NCBI GenBank assembly: GCA_030435675.1
Contig: CM059625.1
Location: forward strand, 124,001 to 188,000
Length of the DNA stretch: 64,000 nt
From: Steinernema hermaphroditum
Lineage: Eukaryota > Nematoda > Chromadorea > Rhabditida > Steinernematidae
Reading direction: 5' to 3'
This document shows positions 22,396 to 34,295 of the stretch, in pieces. Position numbers and translations under genes: made by a program. The notes below the pieces were generated by a model. The model ran no database searches. It saw nothing but the letters and a program-made list of their open reading frames with translations, and was not told the DNA's origin. Position 1 is the stretch's first letter. The number at the start of each line of letters is the position of its first letter.

Positions 22396-24571
22396 TGTAC
22401 TGGCTGTAGTACTAGTGTGCATTAGAAGATAGCGTATGTGTAGAACAAACAATACGCAAGTAACACAAGCCTTGGCAATAAAAATGGACGTTGTCGCTGT
22501 TTGCGGTGGTAGCGGGGATATTTTCCGGTTTTCTAATGTTTGCATAATCTGCCCTGCTCGTCCTCGTATAGCGAAGTTGCGCCCAGCGTTTTTTTTACAA
22601 TTTAGTAAAAAACTAAAACAAACAAGTGGGATACATTTGAACACAATTAGAATCTACTGAGAAAGTAATTAAAGAAGCATTAGCATAAAGGTGGATAGTT
22701 GTGATCACCATTACCAATAAAACATGGAAAAGGACGTATTTTTTTACAGAATTCACAAGGATGAACATTTGAAGCTCGTTGAGCTGGTTCTGGATATCGT
22801 TTAATTAATGGTAACAAAATCGTTTTGTTCTGAAGTATGTCATTTCGCATTTTAGCACTTATGGTGGTATGTAGCGTAATTGTATGTACGTGCAAAAACG
22901 TAAAAAGGTAAGCGTTGGTTCAGTATAAGTTTGTCAATATAATTTTGCATATCCCGTCTCGCGTGATTTACCAACTTTTTGCTCTCCTAATTTGACGTCT
23001 GCTAGCCCATCTGAGCAGAATGTCACAGATTGTTCGCACTAAACATTTCACTGACAAAGAGTATTCTCAAATGTCAACCATGTGCACTCTTTGCACTTAT
23101 ATTATAACTCGTAAGCGGATGATAGGCAACGTTATCAGCAAACTCTCAGACGCACATACAACAATAAAGTAGTTCGTGTGTTTGATGACGCGAGCATTGC
23201 GAACGGAGGCTAGAAGATTTACGCTGGGGTTCAAAGAGCAACAGATCTAAAGATTCTATTTGTTGGTAGGCTCAGTTGCCGCTGTAGCACAGCTACAACT
23301 CCGCTTTACGCATAGATAGCTGGCGCAAGATCTACAGTTTGCTCTCACACAATAGGAAGGCATGTATTCGGATTTGTATCCACTGAAAACACCAGTTCGG
23401 CAGTAGCAAGCACAGCTATCGCCATAAATTGCATTTATTTTAGCAAAAAAAATTTGGTTTTGGAAAATCTGGTATAACATGTATGGTTTCGCATAATAGT
23501 AATTGCCATTTTGCGGAAGCGTTCTATACGTTCCTGAACCGTCTTGTATCTTTAACGAGAGTCATCGAAGAGTGAATAAATAAGTAGGTTAATAGAAATG
23601 TGGATAAGTTACACCTACTACTAAGCGTTAGTATTCTCTGCCACCAGTTCGAAGTTCCAGACTTTTTGAATATCAAGGATTTTTCGGAGGAAAAAGCTTT
23701 TCTCATGCGATACAAACAAATTCAATGAAAGAAAATCGTGCATTGATGGTAAAACCATAAAGTGGTAAAAAAAAGACCTCGATGAGGATTCGCACCTGAT
23801 AGAAGTGTCTGTCTGGATCTTCCTTCTTGGTACGAAACAGTAATTATCGATGTTTGTTCATTTGTACATACTGCGGAGTCGTAAAAATCGCTTGCATAAA
23901 TAGGAGCCGCTGCTTGGTTATTGAATCATTTTCCAATTCACTTTTAAATGCACCATTTTTTATTTGTGGGATGAAAGCGTTTGTCTTGAAACAAGCATAG
24001 ATCACCGAGATATTCAAACGGATAAAGTTCAGGGCGGAGTCTGCTAGGCTATTCTAAGGGGCGGGTTAGGGAGAGAACGGAGACCCAAAGCAGTCGGTGA
24101 GATTTTGGCTTGCCGGCGACTGACGACTTCGCCGGCAGCAGCAGCGCCCCGAGCGTTAACAACAACTCCACCGAGAGTGGTGGTGGTGCACATATCGGAA
24201 GACGAAGCTGGCGGCATACTGACGCAATAGTCGCATATTTTGTTTCTCTGAAAGTTGGATTGCTCTGTCCGTCTGTCGCTGACTTCTTCCATTCCCTTCC
24301 CATTGACCTCGCTGAATCGCAGGCAACGGTGCTCTGGTGCACCGCCTTTCACACGTTGCCGCACTAAGCGGCTAACATATTATTGTTTTCAACGCCAAGA
24401 TTCAGTCGTCACCTTCCTTCCAGTGAGAAACTTCCGCAGCCTCACTGTACAATTTGGACAACTCAAATTTCTGTGCTGCTCTGAGCAGTCGCAGCCGCTG
24501 TCGTGTCATCATTGTGCCGCGATTGTTGCGGCTGCGGAGGCGCCCATCGCAGCGTTGTCGCTCAAGTTCAA

Positions 24572-27500
24572 ATGCCCAAGAAACGAGGTGGTGGTGAAAG
24601 TTCATCATTTGGTTTGGCCAACCTACGGCGCGACCTACATCTTAACAGAATTTTCCGGCAGCAGTCCACGTCTGGTGGTTTCAGCCAACCGTCAGACTTG
24701 CTTCCATCTTGTGGAGCGTCTGTCTCCTCTGCTGCAGGAGGCCTTCATCTTCCGTCTGGCGGTCATGCTCGCCGTGAATCTTTCCTCTACAAAGCATCCA
24801 CAGACGACCGTGAGATTCTGGCTTGTCGGCCTGTTTCACGAGCCAGTTCGGTGGCATCCAACGTCGCTGTCGATCATCCACCGTAAGTGATTATACTTTT
24901 CAAACCATGACAATAATTTAACTGCCTACGAGTATTAATCCTAATCCCAATTTTGTCACCATTACATTGTACTCATATGTCTTGCTCTTCTCTTTTTTTG
25001 CTCTCATACACTACTTCTTTCAGCACGTAGGAATGTAGCGAGTAACATGTGGCAGGAACGCGTTGAATTCATAAAGCAGAGAAAATCCTTATTTTATGTG
25101 GAGAATACAATCTTTTTCCATTCCTTCCGGTCTAAAACGCGTAATATATCCATGCTGATATGATGGCGAAAACTACAATGTAATAACATCTGCGTGTGGT
25201 GGTATTCAAATTTAATTACCAGTGCAATTGCAGCCCTGTGTCATGTTGAATGTTGGTGCATATCGAATGCTTGGGCGTGGGGTTGTTTTACTGATGATGT
25301 TCTTTTTTAAACAAAAAATATCGGTTGGCTCGTACAGACATTAGTCGTCCCAATAAACGCATATACCTTCGCCTTTCGCCTTTTGTTAAATTGATGAGCG
25401 CTAAGGTCGAGTGTGCGACTGTCAATTTGAAAAATGTGCCGTACTGAATTTACATATTTATGCAGCTGTGGAAATGAGATCGTTCTTCTAAATGTGAAAT
25501 CAACTCACACTGACATTAGCGGCAAAAGGGAAGGCGTGCCAGAGGGCCGAAGCACGAAGAGGAATAATCGATTCACTTTTTCGCCCTTTCTTCTTTGTGC
25601 GGGCCAGGGCCAGCCAGTTGGTGGTGCTTGGGATTGGTGCCTAGGGACGGCCAAGGATTAACCGATACTACCAAAAGCTGCGCAAGAAACTAGACATGAG
25701 CGACGCCGGAATGGAGCGTTAAAAGGTTGCAAACTAACTTTAATTGACATAATTGTGAAGCGACAAGCAGCGTCTGATATGCATTATTAATGTCATTGTC
25801 ATATATTCGACTTAGCCCGTCCAAAAACTGCGATGTATGTTTATCATCCATTGTGGAGGAGACGCTTGTCATCAATTCTCGCTTATAACATAAGTCCGAA
25901 AAGTTACAATATTCTAAAGGTTGAAGCGTGTAGGTAGTATGTTGACTGAGCAGTCGAAGGATAAATGGACGTGTAACTGACTATATAGCGTACAAAGTTT
26001 TTTGACCATATGATGACTATTCTGTTTTGCATTCTAATGGCGTGCTAAGTTCTGGCCGCATATTGATTACCCAGATGTTAATCAGAGTTTAAAGCTAACT
26101 TGGAATGAGATTTACATATGCAGCATTTTACTTGCGAAGATTTAAAGAACTGAACGAAATTAAATTATTTTAACGATTCGGTAAAAGAAACATGTGATTT
26201 TTTTCACATATAATTATTCTTTTCTGCAGAGGGCACTTCTCTAGATCGGAGTCTATTTTCATTACACATTAACCTTGGTGTCGCAATGTTTGAACTTGTC
26301 TAGGTCGCCGTTCATAGGCAAAGGAAGAAGGCTGAATTTTCGTTCTGCTCTTTCGCGGAAAGAATCATCAATCAATTTTCAGTCAGCAGAAGAACTTCTA
26401 ATTTCCGACATATGTGTGTGATTGTTCTCGACAGTAGCATGTCAGAAAAAGCAATTCATCTTTCTCATCAGGAACTTTCGTTTTATCTCGTTAAGAACTG
26501 TAAGGTGCTGAAAGTTTTTAGCAGGAACATGTCTTCTTAGTTGCTTTTGAATATCAGTTCAAAACTGTTATCCTGTTTTTTCTTGTACATCTTGCGCAAC
26601 CATCTTTATGTTCCAATACTCTCCATTTTTTCGCACTAGCGTCGTGAAATAATGAATGAGTGTAGTTCTTCGCAGTGGCGACGGCTGTTACGAAGGGATG
26701 AATGAAATGAACCTGCACTCGAATGCTCCCACTCGTCTATGCCATGGGTTCGCGGTGTTTTTTGTAACAAGTCGTTTTGTAACGCGTCGTCGACATCGTC
26801 GTCACTTCCGACAGCGGAAGCGAACCGGCGGTCCTCCTTCTACAATTAGTGCGATTCAGGCACTATCATTACCATCTGCTCCTGAGACTTTGAGAACTCT
26901 TGGTCATCGTGTACCCTCGCAAAGGGAGTCGTTTGTTCGCCCTTTACACCGTTGTCCTACTGCGTAGCATCGACATCTTCATCAATCCATTAAACCTGTG
27001 AACCTTATTCGAATGTCTTCCACTTCCTCATCTTTTCTAACAGCAATAAGTGCTGACGAAAGACCACGAAGGCGGACTAGTAGCGGCACTTATTTCAGAC
27101 ACGGCGATGACCTGATCGTTACGCCGTTTGCTCAGATACTTGCCAGTCTGCGGAATGTGCGAAACTCATTCTTTGCGGTATGCAATCTCCAAATCCCCGA
27201 CGACAAATACAAGTCTATAAAGAAACCACCTGTCTTTGACACCAGGTTGTGCGACTCAGCATCGCAAATGGCTCTTGAAGCTATGGAGGAACTTGACTGG
27301 TGCTTGGAGCAGCTTGAAACGGTTCAAACGCATCGTTCTGTATCGGAAATGGCTTCAAATAAGGTGAATTATTTACTAATGCGCAGCAAAAAAACCTCAG
27401 GGGTAAACGGAATTAAACCAACGTCGATTTTTCTTTGTCAATTGCCCCCTGTTGACGAATTTCCGTCCATAGAACCCTACGATGAATGTACAAAAGATTA

Positions 27501-30500
27501 CAACACGATAAAACTTAGAGAAAGATATAAAATAGTTTGAATATTTTACAGTGATAGTCTGCAATTTTCCACATGTTCCTAGTTTCAGAAAACTGTTTTA
27601 GAAACCTGTAATGCCTACGTTAGCGATTATGCTAACGAGAAACGCATGCAGTGTCTTGTGTAGTTTTTTTAGAAGAAATTTGAAAATATAGTTACTTCCA
27701 ATATATTGCGAAGCTGTCAACACAAGATGTGGGAAACTATCAGAAGACTAAAAAGATTATGCTATTTTAGTAACTAACGGTCATATTAGTGAAGGCTGTC
27801 ACCTTCACAATCTAGTGCTCGTTAGCCTAAGTCAAAAAGCAGCAACAGTGCCCAAAAAATGGCCATATTTCAGTCTGATGTTTTCTGCCAGGTGGTATGT
27901 GAGCTTCATAGGTTGTCATCGCTGTTGGTTATTGGCGTGCATCAGAAATTATTATGATCAGGTAGTGGCTCTTAGACAAACACTATTCATATTATCAGTG
28001 ATAGCTAATGATGGAGCGCACATCATGCACAGATTCTAAAGATTATAAGAAAAACTGTTGCTGTTTCCAAAAATCGGAACTGCTTCGTTCTTCGAAAACT
28101 GCTTGAGAACTTTGCACTTTGATAATAGGACAGGCAGACCGTTACATAGAACTATCAGTCCATTAACTGTCTTCGCTGATAACTTTTGAGTCCAAGAGTA
28201 TCTTGTTGCTGAAAAACTGAGCTTGCGTCGCTGGTCCTTCTCTGATATTCGGCGCAAATAACGGTGGTGTTAATTTTTGTACTCGTGACTGAGTTAAGAT
28301 ACGTAATAAACAAAATGTTCACCGCACAGAAAGTACAGCTGCTGATTGCCTACTTTGCATGAGCTGCAACTTAATTATCGTTTTAGTTTCGCAAGCTGTT
28401 GAACAAAGAACTAAGCCAATTCGCCGAGTCGTCCAAGTCCGGTGGTCAAATCTCCAGGTTTCTCATTAATACTTATATGGACCACGATGACGAGGAGAAC
28501 AACACTGTCGACCTGCCTTCTGTTGAGGTAAGTGAACTGAACAATTTCTTATTGCAGACGCTTTTTTACAATTCGGCGGCTTTTTATTTAAGTGTTGCAA
28601 TTTTTTATTTTCATATTAAGTCGAAATAGTTCTGTTTTTGTGGACTGCCGCAGTTTTGACAAAGACACTGTGAGCTGACTGTCGTCCCCGACAGTCGTGT
28701 GTTTGTTAACAAACATCCTCTGTGGTGATGCTCGGGCGACCCTTTATCACCTTTCTTCTCCTTCCCCGCTCATTTTGCTCTCTTTCGTCGTCAAGGCGGT
28801 CGTCCCCACGCGCCACCGCCGGCGGCGCGAAGGCAACATACCCTCGCCGTTCCGCTCTGCATTTAGAAGCGTTCGCAACTGTGCGCTGCTTCCGTAATTT
28901 ACCTCCATTGTTTTCTGATATAAAAGCCTATAAGTGAGCGTAGCTGCTTGCCTTCGGAGGATATCATTGCTCGAAATTCCAGAATCCCGAAGGATGTTGC
29001 TGGAAACGGGATTTTCGCGCGACGAACTGAACACGGTAAAGTTTTCAGAAGCTACTGTTTTCCGTTACAAAATATTTTTAAGGTCTCTTTTTTCACACTC
29101 CCTTTTTGCCCAGCAATATTGCTTCCAAGTGCATCCAAGTGCAATATAGATTGTTAATTTTTAGATCAACTCGGAAGCAAGTACATCTTCGAGTCCGCAG
29201 ATGTCCCTACTTGGGAAAGCGAAAACTGCTGCTATGTCTCGAATAAGTGGCGTACGCCGCTTAAAAGCTTCACACGGTGCGGGCGGAAATGTGCCAGAAT
29301 ATGGCGTTGAATGTGCTAAAGAAATCGTCGTATACATGCAGCAGGTAATCAAAGTGCCATGATTTTCCAATCGCTAGCTCTCGAGTTTCTTTTGCGTGAG
29401 AAGAAATTTTTTGCGTGAGGGCAGTTGACGATGACGTCGTATACGTTACGAGCAATGTTTGCACTGACCGATAGTTCACCCAGAGAAGATTGCGCGATGT
29501 AAAGAGATTACAATTAATAACGCAAGCCCTAAAATGTAAACTTTGTGCACATGCGGATAAGGTGTCAAAAGCAATTACATTTGTTAATGGTGTCTTTTCA
29601 GTTGAATGATTGGGGACCAAACGTTTTTAAAATCCACGAACTGTCCAAAGGTCACGCTCTTACTTCCATCACCTACTCTCTTCTGCATCAGCGAGGGTTA
29701 CTCAAGACATTTGAAATTCCGTCTCATCAGCTGATAACATATTTACTGCATCTCGAACACCACTACAGAGAAAATCCGTACCACAACCAGATTCATGCCG
29801 CTGATGTTGCTCAGTCGATGCATGTTCTCATCTCCTCTCCCGCTCTGAAAGTATGCTGCTCGGCCGCAAAGTTGATGTATCAATTTTTTGAATTTTAGGA
29901 TGTGTTCACCGATCTCGAAATCTTGGCAGCGATTATGGCAGGTGCTATGCATGACGTCGATCATCCAGGCTTCACAAATCAGTACCTTATAAACTCGAGT
30001 AAGTAACTAATATAAAATGTTGCACGCCCACCGCTAGTGCCTTGGATATTCTGTATTTATTCTCTTCTTCAGACTCAGAGCTCGCCATAATGTACAACGA
30101 TGAATCTGTTCTCGAACAACACCACCTTGCAGTAGCGTTCAAATTACTGCAAGAGTCCAATTGCGATTTTTTGTCTGGGTTCTCTAAGAAGCAAAGGCAG
30201 ACATTTCGGAAAATTGTGATCGACATGGTGACTTACCACCTGGAGGACAGAATAACGTTTCCCCTTTCAGGTCTTAGCAACGGACATGTCGAAGCACATG
30301 AGTCTTCTTGCCGATTTAAAAACTATGGTAGAGGCCAAGAAAGTTTCTGGATCGCATGCCCTAGAGCTCGACAAATACAATGATAGAATCCAAGTGCTTC
30401 AATCAATGATTCATCTAGCAGATTTATCGAATCCTACAAAGCCCATCGAACTATACCGCTGTTGGAATGAGCGTATTTGTGAGGAATACTGGAGGCAAGG

Positions 30501-30851
30501 CGATCGGGAAAAAGATTTGGGACTGGAAATTTCTCCGATGTGCGATAGAACTAATGTCACGCTTGAGAAGTCCCAGGTACGAAGTTTTGTCTAACTTTTT
30601 CATCCGAAATGTAATTTCAGGTGGGATTCATAGACTATATAGTGCATCCAATCTTTGAAACATGGGCTGATTTGGTTTATCCACATGCTCAAAACATTTT
30701 GGATCAGTTGGAAGAAAACCGGCAATGGTATCAGGCGCGCATCCCTGAAGAAACTGACTCTGCAAGAGATGAAGGCGGGGGTGAAGCTGTCCAACAAGAG
30801 AAGAAACGCACCGTTGACCAGCTCTCTGAAGAAGACATTGAAAACGTTTAA
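24572..30851 (+). CDS. pde-4: cAMP-specific 3',5'-cyclic phosphodiesterase 4, long form
   Basis: Exons: 24572-24882, 27099-27363, 28387-28527, 29165-29344, 29602-29850, 29899-29998, 30073-30227, 30271-30576 and 30621-30851, giving 645 residues. UCR1 begins with the PKA site region [16 protein letters not shown] and continues to [23 protein letters not shown]2 spans [19 protein letters not shown] to [19 protein letters not shown]. The catalytic domain has the metal-binding HD motifs ([26 protein letters not shown]), [20 protein letters not shown] and the substrate-pocket region [17 protein letters not shown]4 hydrolyses cAMP and is activated by PKA at UCR1; in nematodes it acts in neurons and muscle. 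The first ATG after an in-frame TGA (24482) is used. At least two other N-termini feed into this gene. An AATAAA lies at 31014. Confidence 0.95.
27013..27098 (+). CDS. pde-4: Alternative N-terminus of pde-4 by 5' extension of the UCR1 exon
   Basis: The reading frame of the UCR1 exon (27099) stays open upstream to an ATG at 27013. It adds 28 residues ([13 protein letters not shown]...[12 protein letters not shown]) in the same phase and ends in the bases TTTCAG that also serve as the acceptor for the spliced forms. A transcript starting inside this intron would therefore read straight through. The segment carries RRRTS, a PKA-like site, as expected of a PDE4 N-terminus. A neighbouring open frame (26656-26967) ending VPSQRES could also splice in phase from a GTTTGT donor, but that is weaker. 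Confidence 0.5.
28919..28926 (+). promoter_or_regulatory. TATA box of an internal pde-4 promoter
   Basis: TATAAAAG stands alone in GC-richer sequence, 75 nt before the ATG of a short first exon (28994). Distance to a start site near 28950 would be the usual 25-30 nt. This is a positional inference. Confidence 0.5.
28994..29035 (+). CDS. pde-4: Alternative first exon of a short pde-4 form
   Basis: ATG at 28994 opens [14 protein letters not shown], followed by a GTAAAG donor in phase 0, which fits the phase-0 acceptor of the exon at 29165 ([14 protein letters not shown]). The resulting protein would lack UCR1 and most of UCR2, like mammalian short or super-short PDE4 forms, which escape PKA activation. 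An acceptor-like TTCCAG at 28977-28982 and a TATA box at 28919 precede it. The alternative is that the exon is chance, since it encodes only 14 residues. Confidence 0.5.
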
Positions 30852-31904
30852 AACCGAATCTACCGTTCACTTGCTTCTCCGCTCAAAAAATTCCAAAGCT
30901 CAGCAGAATTTTCTTCATTTCTCATAAGATGAACGGGCAAAGCATATATCTCTTACACCTTCCTTATTTACGTGTGTACCACACAAATGATGCCAAAGAG
31001 GTCCCACGTCACTAATAAAACTAACTGCATTTTCTCACTCACGAAACAACCTCAAAGCTAACACCTTTGGCATTTTGTGCTATGCGTTACGATACTGTAG
31101 CTTTAAGCCCTTTGCCAGCATTGGATACCGGAATTTGCGCTGTTTGTAAATGTAGGCTCAGTGCTTACTGTTGTTGTGGTGTACATTATCTCTTCATTCA
31201 TCCGTGTAGCATCTTGTTCAACTGGTCTCGCTTTCATGCAGTATTTTCTCCTTAATTGCTTATTATTGAGCAGCGGTTGTTAATAGCATATGTACTAGTT
31301 AATAGGCTGCGTAGTGCGACTGTAGGTGGAGAGCTTGCCTGATGAACAGTTTCACTAGGTCAGCTTACAGTGCCGGAAAGCTCCCGGCAGGAAAAAAGGT
31401 TCATTTATGTATCTTCTCAGATTTCTATGTACCATGACTTTCGCTCTCTCTCTTTTATTTGCTGTAATGTATTGTTTTAGCATGTCTGTCACTCATATAC
31501 GAATACGCAATGGTGCTTGGCCTTTATTTGCTCCCCTAAAATTGCCATTTGAATTTTGTGCGTAATAAGAAACCCAGTTGCATTGTATATCCGCAATTCC
31601 TTCAACATTTACATATAGATGTGCAGGTGTCATGTACTAGCCTAAATAAAGCTTTATTCGGTGTACATTCAACTCAGTGTATTAAGGTGTTACGGAGCAT
31701 ATATAAGAGTTGCTTGCCAATTTGACACCTGAAAGCAGACGAAGTGTGAAACGCATCTTTTAGTATCAATTTTATGTGATTCATATTTTCATAGCGCCCT
31801 GAATTTTTTGTGTTTACGCTGAAATTGAGCAAAAAATCATGTTATATCTCTACTTCAATAATATTTTATAAAGGAGTAATGCATAATAGTGATAAAAAAC
31901 AAAA
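30852..31904. other. Convergent intergenic region, pde-4 and RUSF1 3' ends
   Basis: About 1 kb between two convergent genes. It contains AATAAA at 31014-31019 and another near 31645, consistent with alternative pde-4 poly(A) sites. No coding frame with support. Confidence 0.45.
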
Positions 31905-34076
31905 TTACAGTTCAACGTTGAAACGCCATTCGTCGTAGCCTAGATGGTTCACGTCAAGTCGCCAGTGTTCTTTTGTCATCAATCCCTTGAAATTCTCGTA
32001 CTCGATATCTGATGGCAGTCTGTAACAATTTTTTTTTTCAGAATTTGAAGCTGCAATGTTTGTCTACCGATGTCTCAGTGAAAAATATTCCAGGTCAAAT
32101 GCAAAGCGTAGTTGATCTGAATACGTAGTGGAGGTGGCGAGAGCAAGCCATCCTTCATGGCTTTTGTAATCATACCGTAAAAAGTACTTTTCGGACAAGA
32201 TCGATGATGGTACAGCTGAAGAGACTTTGCAACCAAAGTGTCGCCGTCCGTTCACATTGCCGAACAGAGGTTCTGTGTGATTTGCCTGTACAATCGAAGG
32301 AACCGTATTATTCTTCACGAATTGACTAAATTAGCAATTGTAAAATCGAATATGATATAATGGTGAGTTCTGTTTAGCAAAAAGCACAAAAATATGCATA
32401 CCTGACAGATAGAGCGAGCGTCCTTTCATTTAAAATATCGAAATGGAGCGTTCTGACCGCCTTATAATTAGCGTATAGGTGGATAGCTGTGAAGAACACG
32501 TAAAAACACCACACAATAGATTTTTTTCCGTGCACAGTTGGTATAAGTATGAGACTCGCGAGTAAAGCCGACAAATTGACTAAAGTTTCTTGACTTCCAT
32601 CCTTCGCGGCAACGTCAGCAAGGTTATGTCTTCTTGCCTAAAAACGAAAACTTTTTTTTCCGACACAGTGTTTCCTCAGTTACTTGCTTTAATCCTTTTT
32701 GCAAAAATGCCACACAGTTCAACGAGAGGGTATATTTTTCGCTAATCTACATTTCCCCACCGCCAATTCACCCTTTTCTCAAAGTTGTTTTTCTCACCTG
32801 ATGCTGTATGATGGCGGCCCGCGTAGCTCCCCCAGCAACTCCCACAAATGAACGGAGTAATGAGGAACCTATTGCAAAACAGATAAACCATTCTCCCGCT
32901 GCTGGCGCAAGTAGATCGATCAAGAACGCGAAGTCATTGAGGATATCCGCTATTAATCTCCACTTTTTACAGTCTAAACGAACATAATTTATGATGGCGC
33001 ACGTTCAGCGACAGCCTGCTACCGATATCCAGCCGGGATCCCTGGAGCCATGCAAAAACAATTCTTCCAACCATGCCGCAACCGTCCTTTAGAAGCCACA
33101 CTATCGTTGCCGCTAGCACTGAAGCTTGCTGAAAATACAGAGGTCATCATATGTTTTTACTTTTTTTTTGGTTGTTCAATAAGTGCCAAATGTTCCATGA
33201 ATCTTTTAAAAACAATTTGCAAATGTGCGAAGCCAAGCTTTCTTTATCCATTCATGAAACTAGCAATTGTTCGTCATAAATGACGAGCGCGTGTGGAAAC
33301 TTGTTCTAACATGTTTTTGTTCAGGGTGGCCTGTCATTGTTAATTATTTACTTCTTAAATCTGACAAGAACAGGAAACAGTCCGGAAGTGATAAATCATC
33401 CGTTATGAGTAATTAACTGGTACGTTACTGTAGATATTCGATACGTAACGCATTGCACTTCTGCACTTAATAATCTCACTGTGTTGGTTCGTGAATTTAC
33501 TGCATTGTTCGCTGCAAGACACTGCGCAGGGAAACTAAAGAAAGATACGAACATCCGCCGGAAACAGCAATCAGAGAACAGCTGAAGCAAATGAAAAACC
33601 GGTTACAATATCATTGCTGTGCTCTCTCACGTTCACAAGGGGATCCCCGCGCGGGAACGTCAGAACAAAACACTTTCTCAGCGGGGGATTTTGCAAAAAC
33701 TTTTCCAATGACACCTTGTACTTTTCCAATGGCTTTCTTGTCTATCTACATTGCGGAAATATAATTCAAAACACACCCCACTGCCGACACCGACTCCTTC
33801 TAGAACAGCTTCAGTTGCCAGCGCTCCGACCAGTGAACTCGCAAAAGCTTGTACTGTATCCCATATTTGGTAACTGACATAATCGCTAGTGACCGTATAC
33901 GGGTATCCCTGCGGAAGAAACACCGATATAAGAAATGTTGTAAAAGACGTGGTTCGCGGCGGTTTTCCAAGATGTACGACGGTCTTTGCTTTCTCGTCAA
34001 AAAGGAATTTTCCTTTTGGCTTTCCGGAATAGAACTCAGTGAATTCTTTGTTCGTCATAAGATCTGAACGGTTCAT
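31905..34076 (-). CDS. RUSF1: RUS family (DUF647) protein, RUSF1/C16orf58 homologue
   Basis: Six minus-strand exons: 33777-34076, 33023-33128, 32798-32973, 32402-32637, 32068-32325 and 31905-32019, giving 396 residues. Family blocks in order: FLPQGYPYTVTSDYVSYQIW and SLVGALATEAVLEGVGVG; TIVWLLKDGCGMVGRIVFAW; RLIADILNDFAFLIDLLAP; the signature VGVAGGATRAAIIQHQARRH plus NLADVAAKDGSQETLVN; HLYANYKAVRTLHFDILNE; and the C-terminal HWRLDVNHLGYDEWRFNVEL. Plant members (RUS1/2) act in UV-B and auxin responses; the animal role is unknown. Intron 1 (33129-33776) is the longest, at 648 bp. A second ATG at residue 7 follows an acceptor-like TTCAG, so translation may start there. Confidence 0.94.
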
Positions 34077-34295
34077 TAAATATTAGAGCTTCGTAAATAT
34101 TTGAAAGATAACGCAGGCATAAACCACCCTATGTGGCGCATTAAAATAAGGTCTCTTTTATTCAATATAACATGAAGATACTCAAAGCGGATGATGCAAA
34201 TTGAATTACAAAGTCGCAGCGGTTAAAAAGAATTCCATTGGCTCTTCGTCAATTTGCACTGAATAAGTATGTGCCTCATTATTCTACAAATAAAG

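Noticed and set aside
24255..24890. 211-codon plus-strand open frame over the first pde-4 exon
   Set aside because: It is in a different frame from the UCR1 coding sequence that clearly matches PDE4 in the same interval; no domain or splice logic supports it.
26656..26967. Open frame with [13 protein letters not shown] ending VPSQRES, considered as a pde-4 exon
   Set aside because: It could splice in phase from a GTTTGT donor, but the donor is weak and no homology supports it; mentioned only as a possibility.
33614..34067. Plus-strand frames opposite RUSF1 exon 1
   Set aside because: They are antisense shadows of a strongly conserved minus-strand exon.
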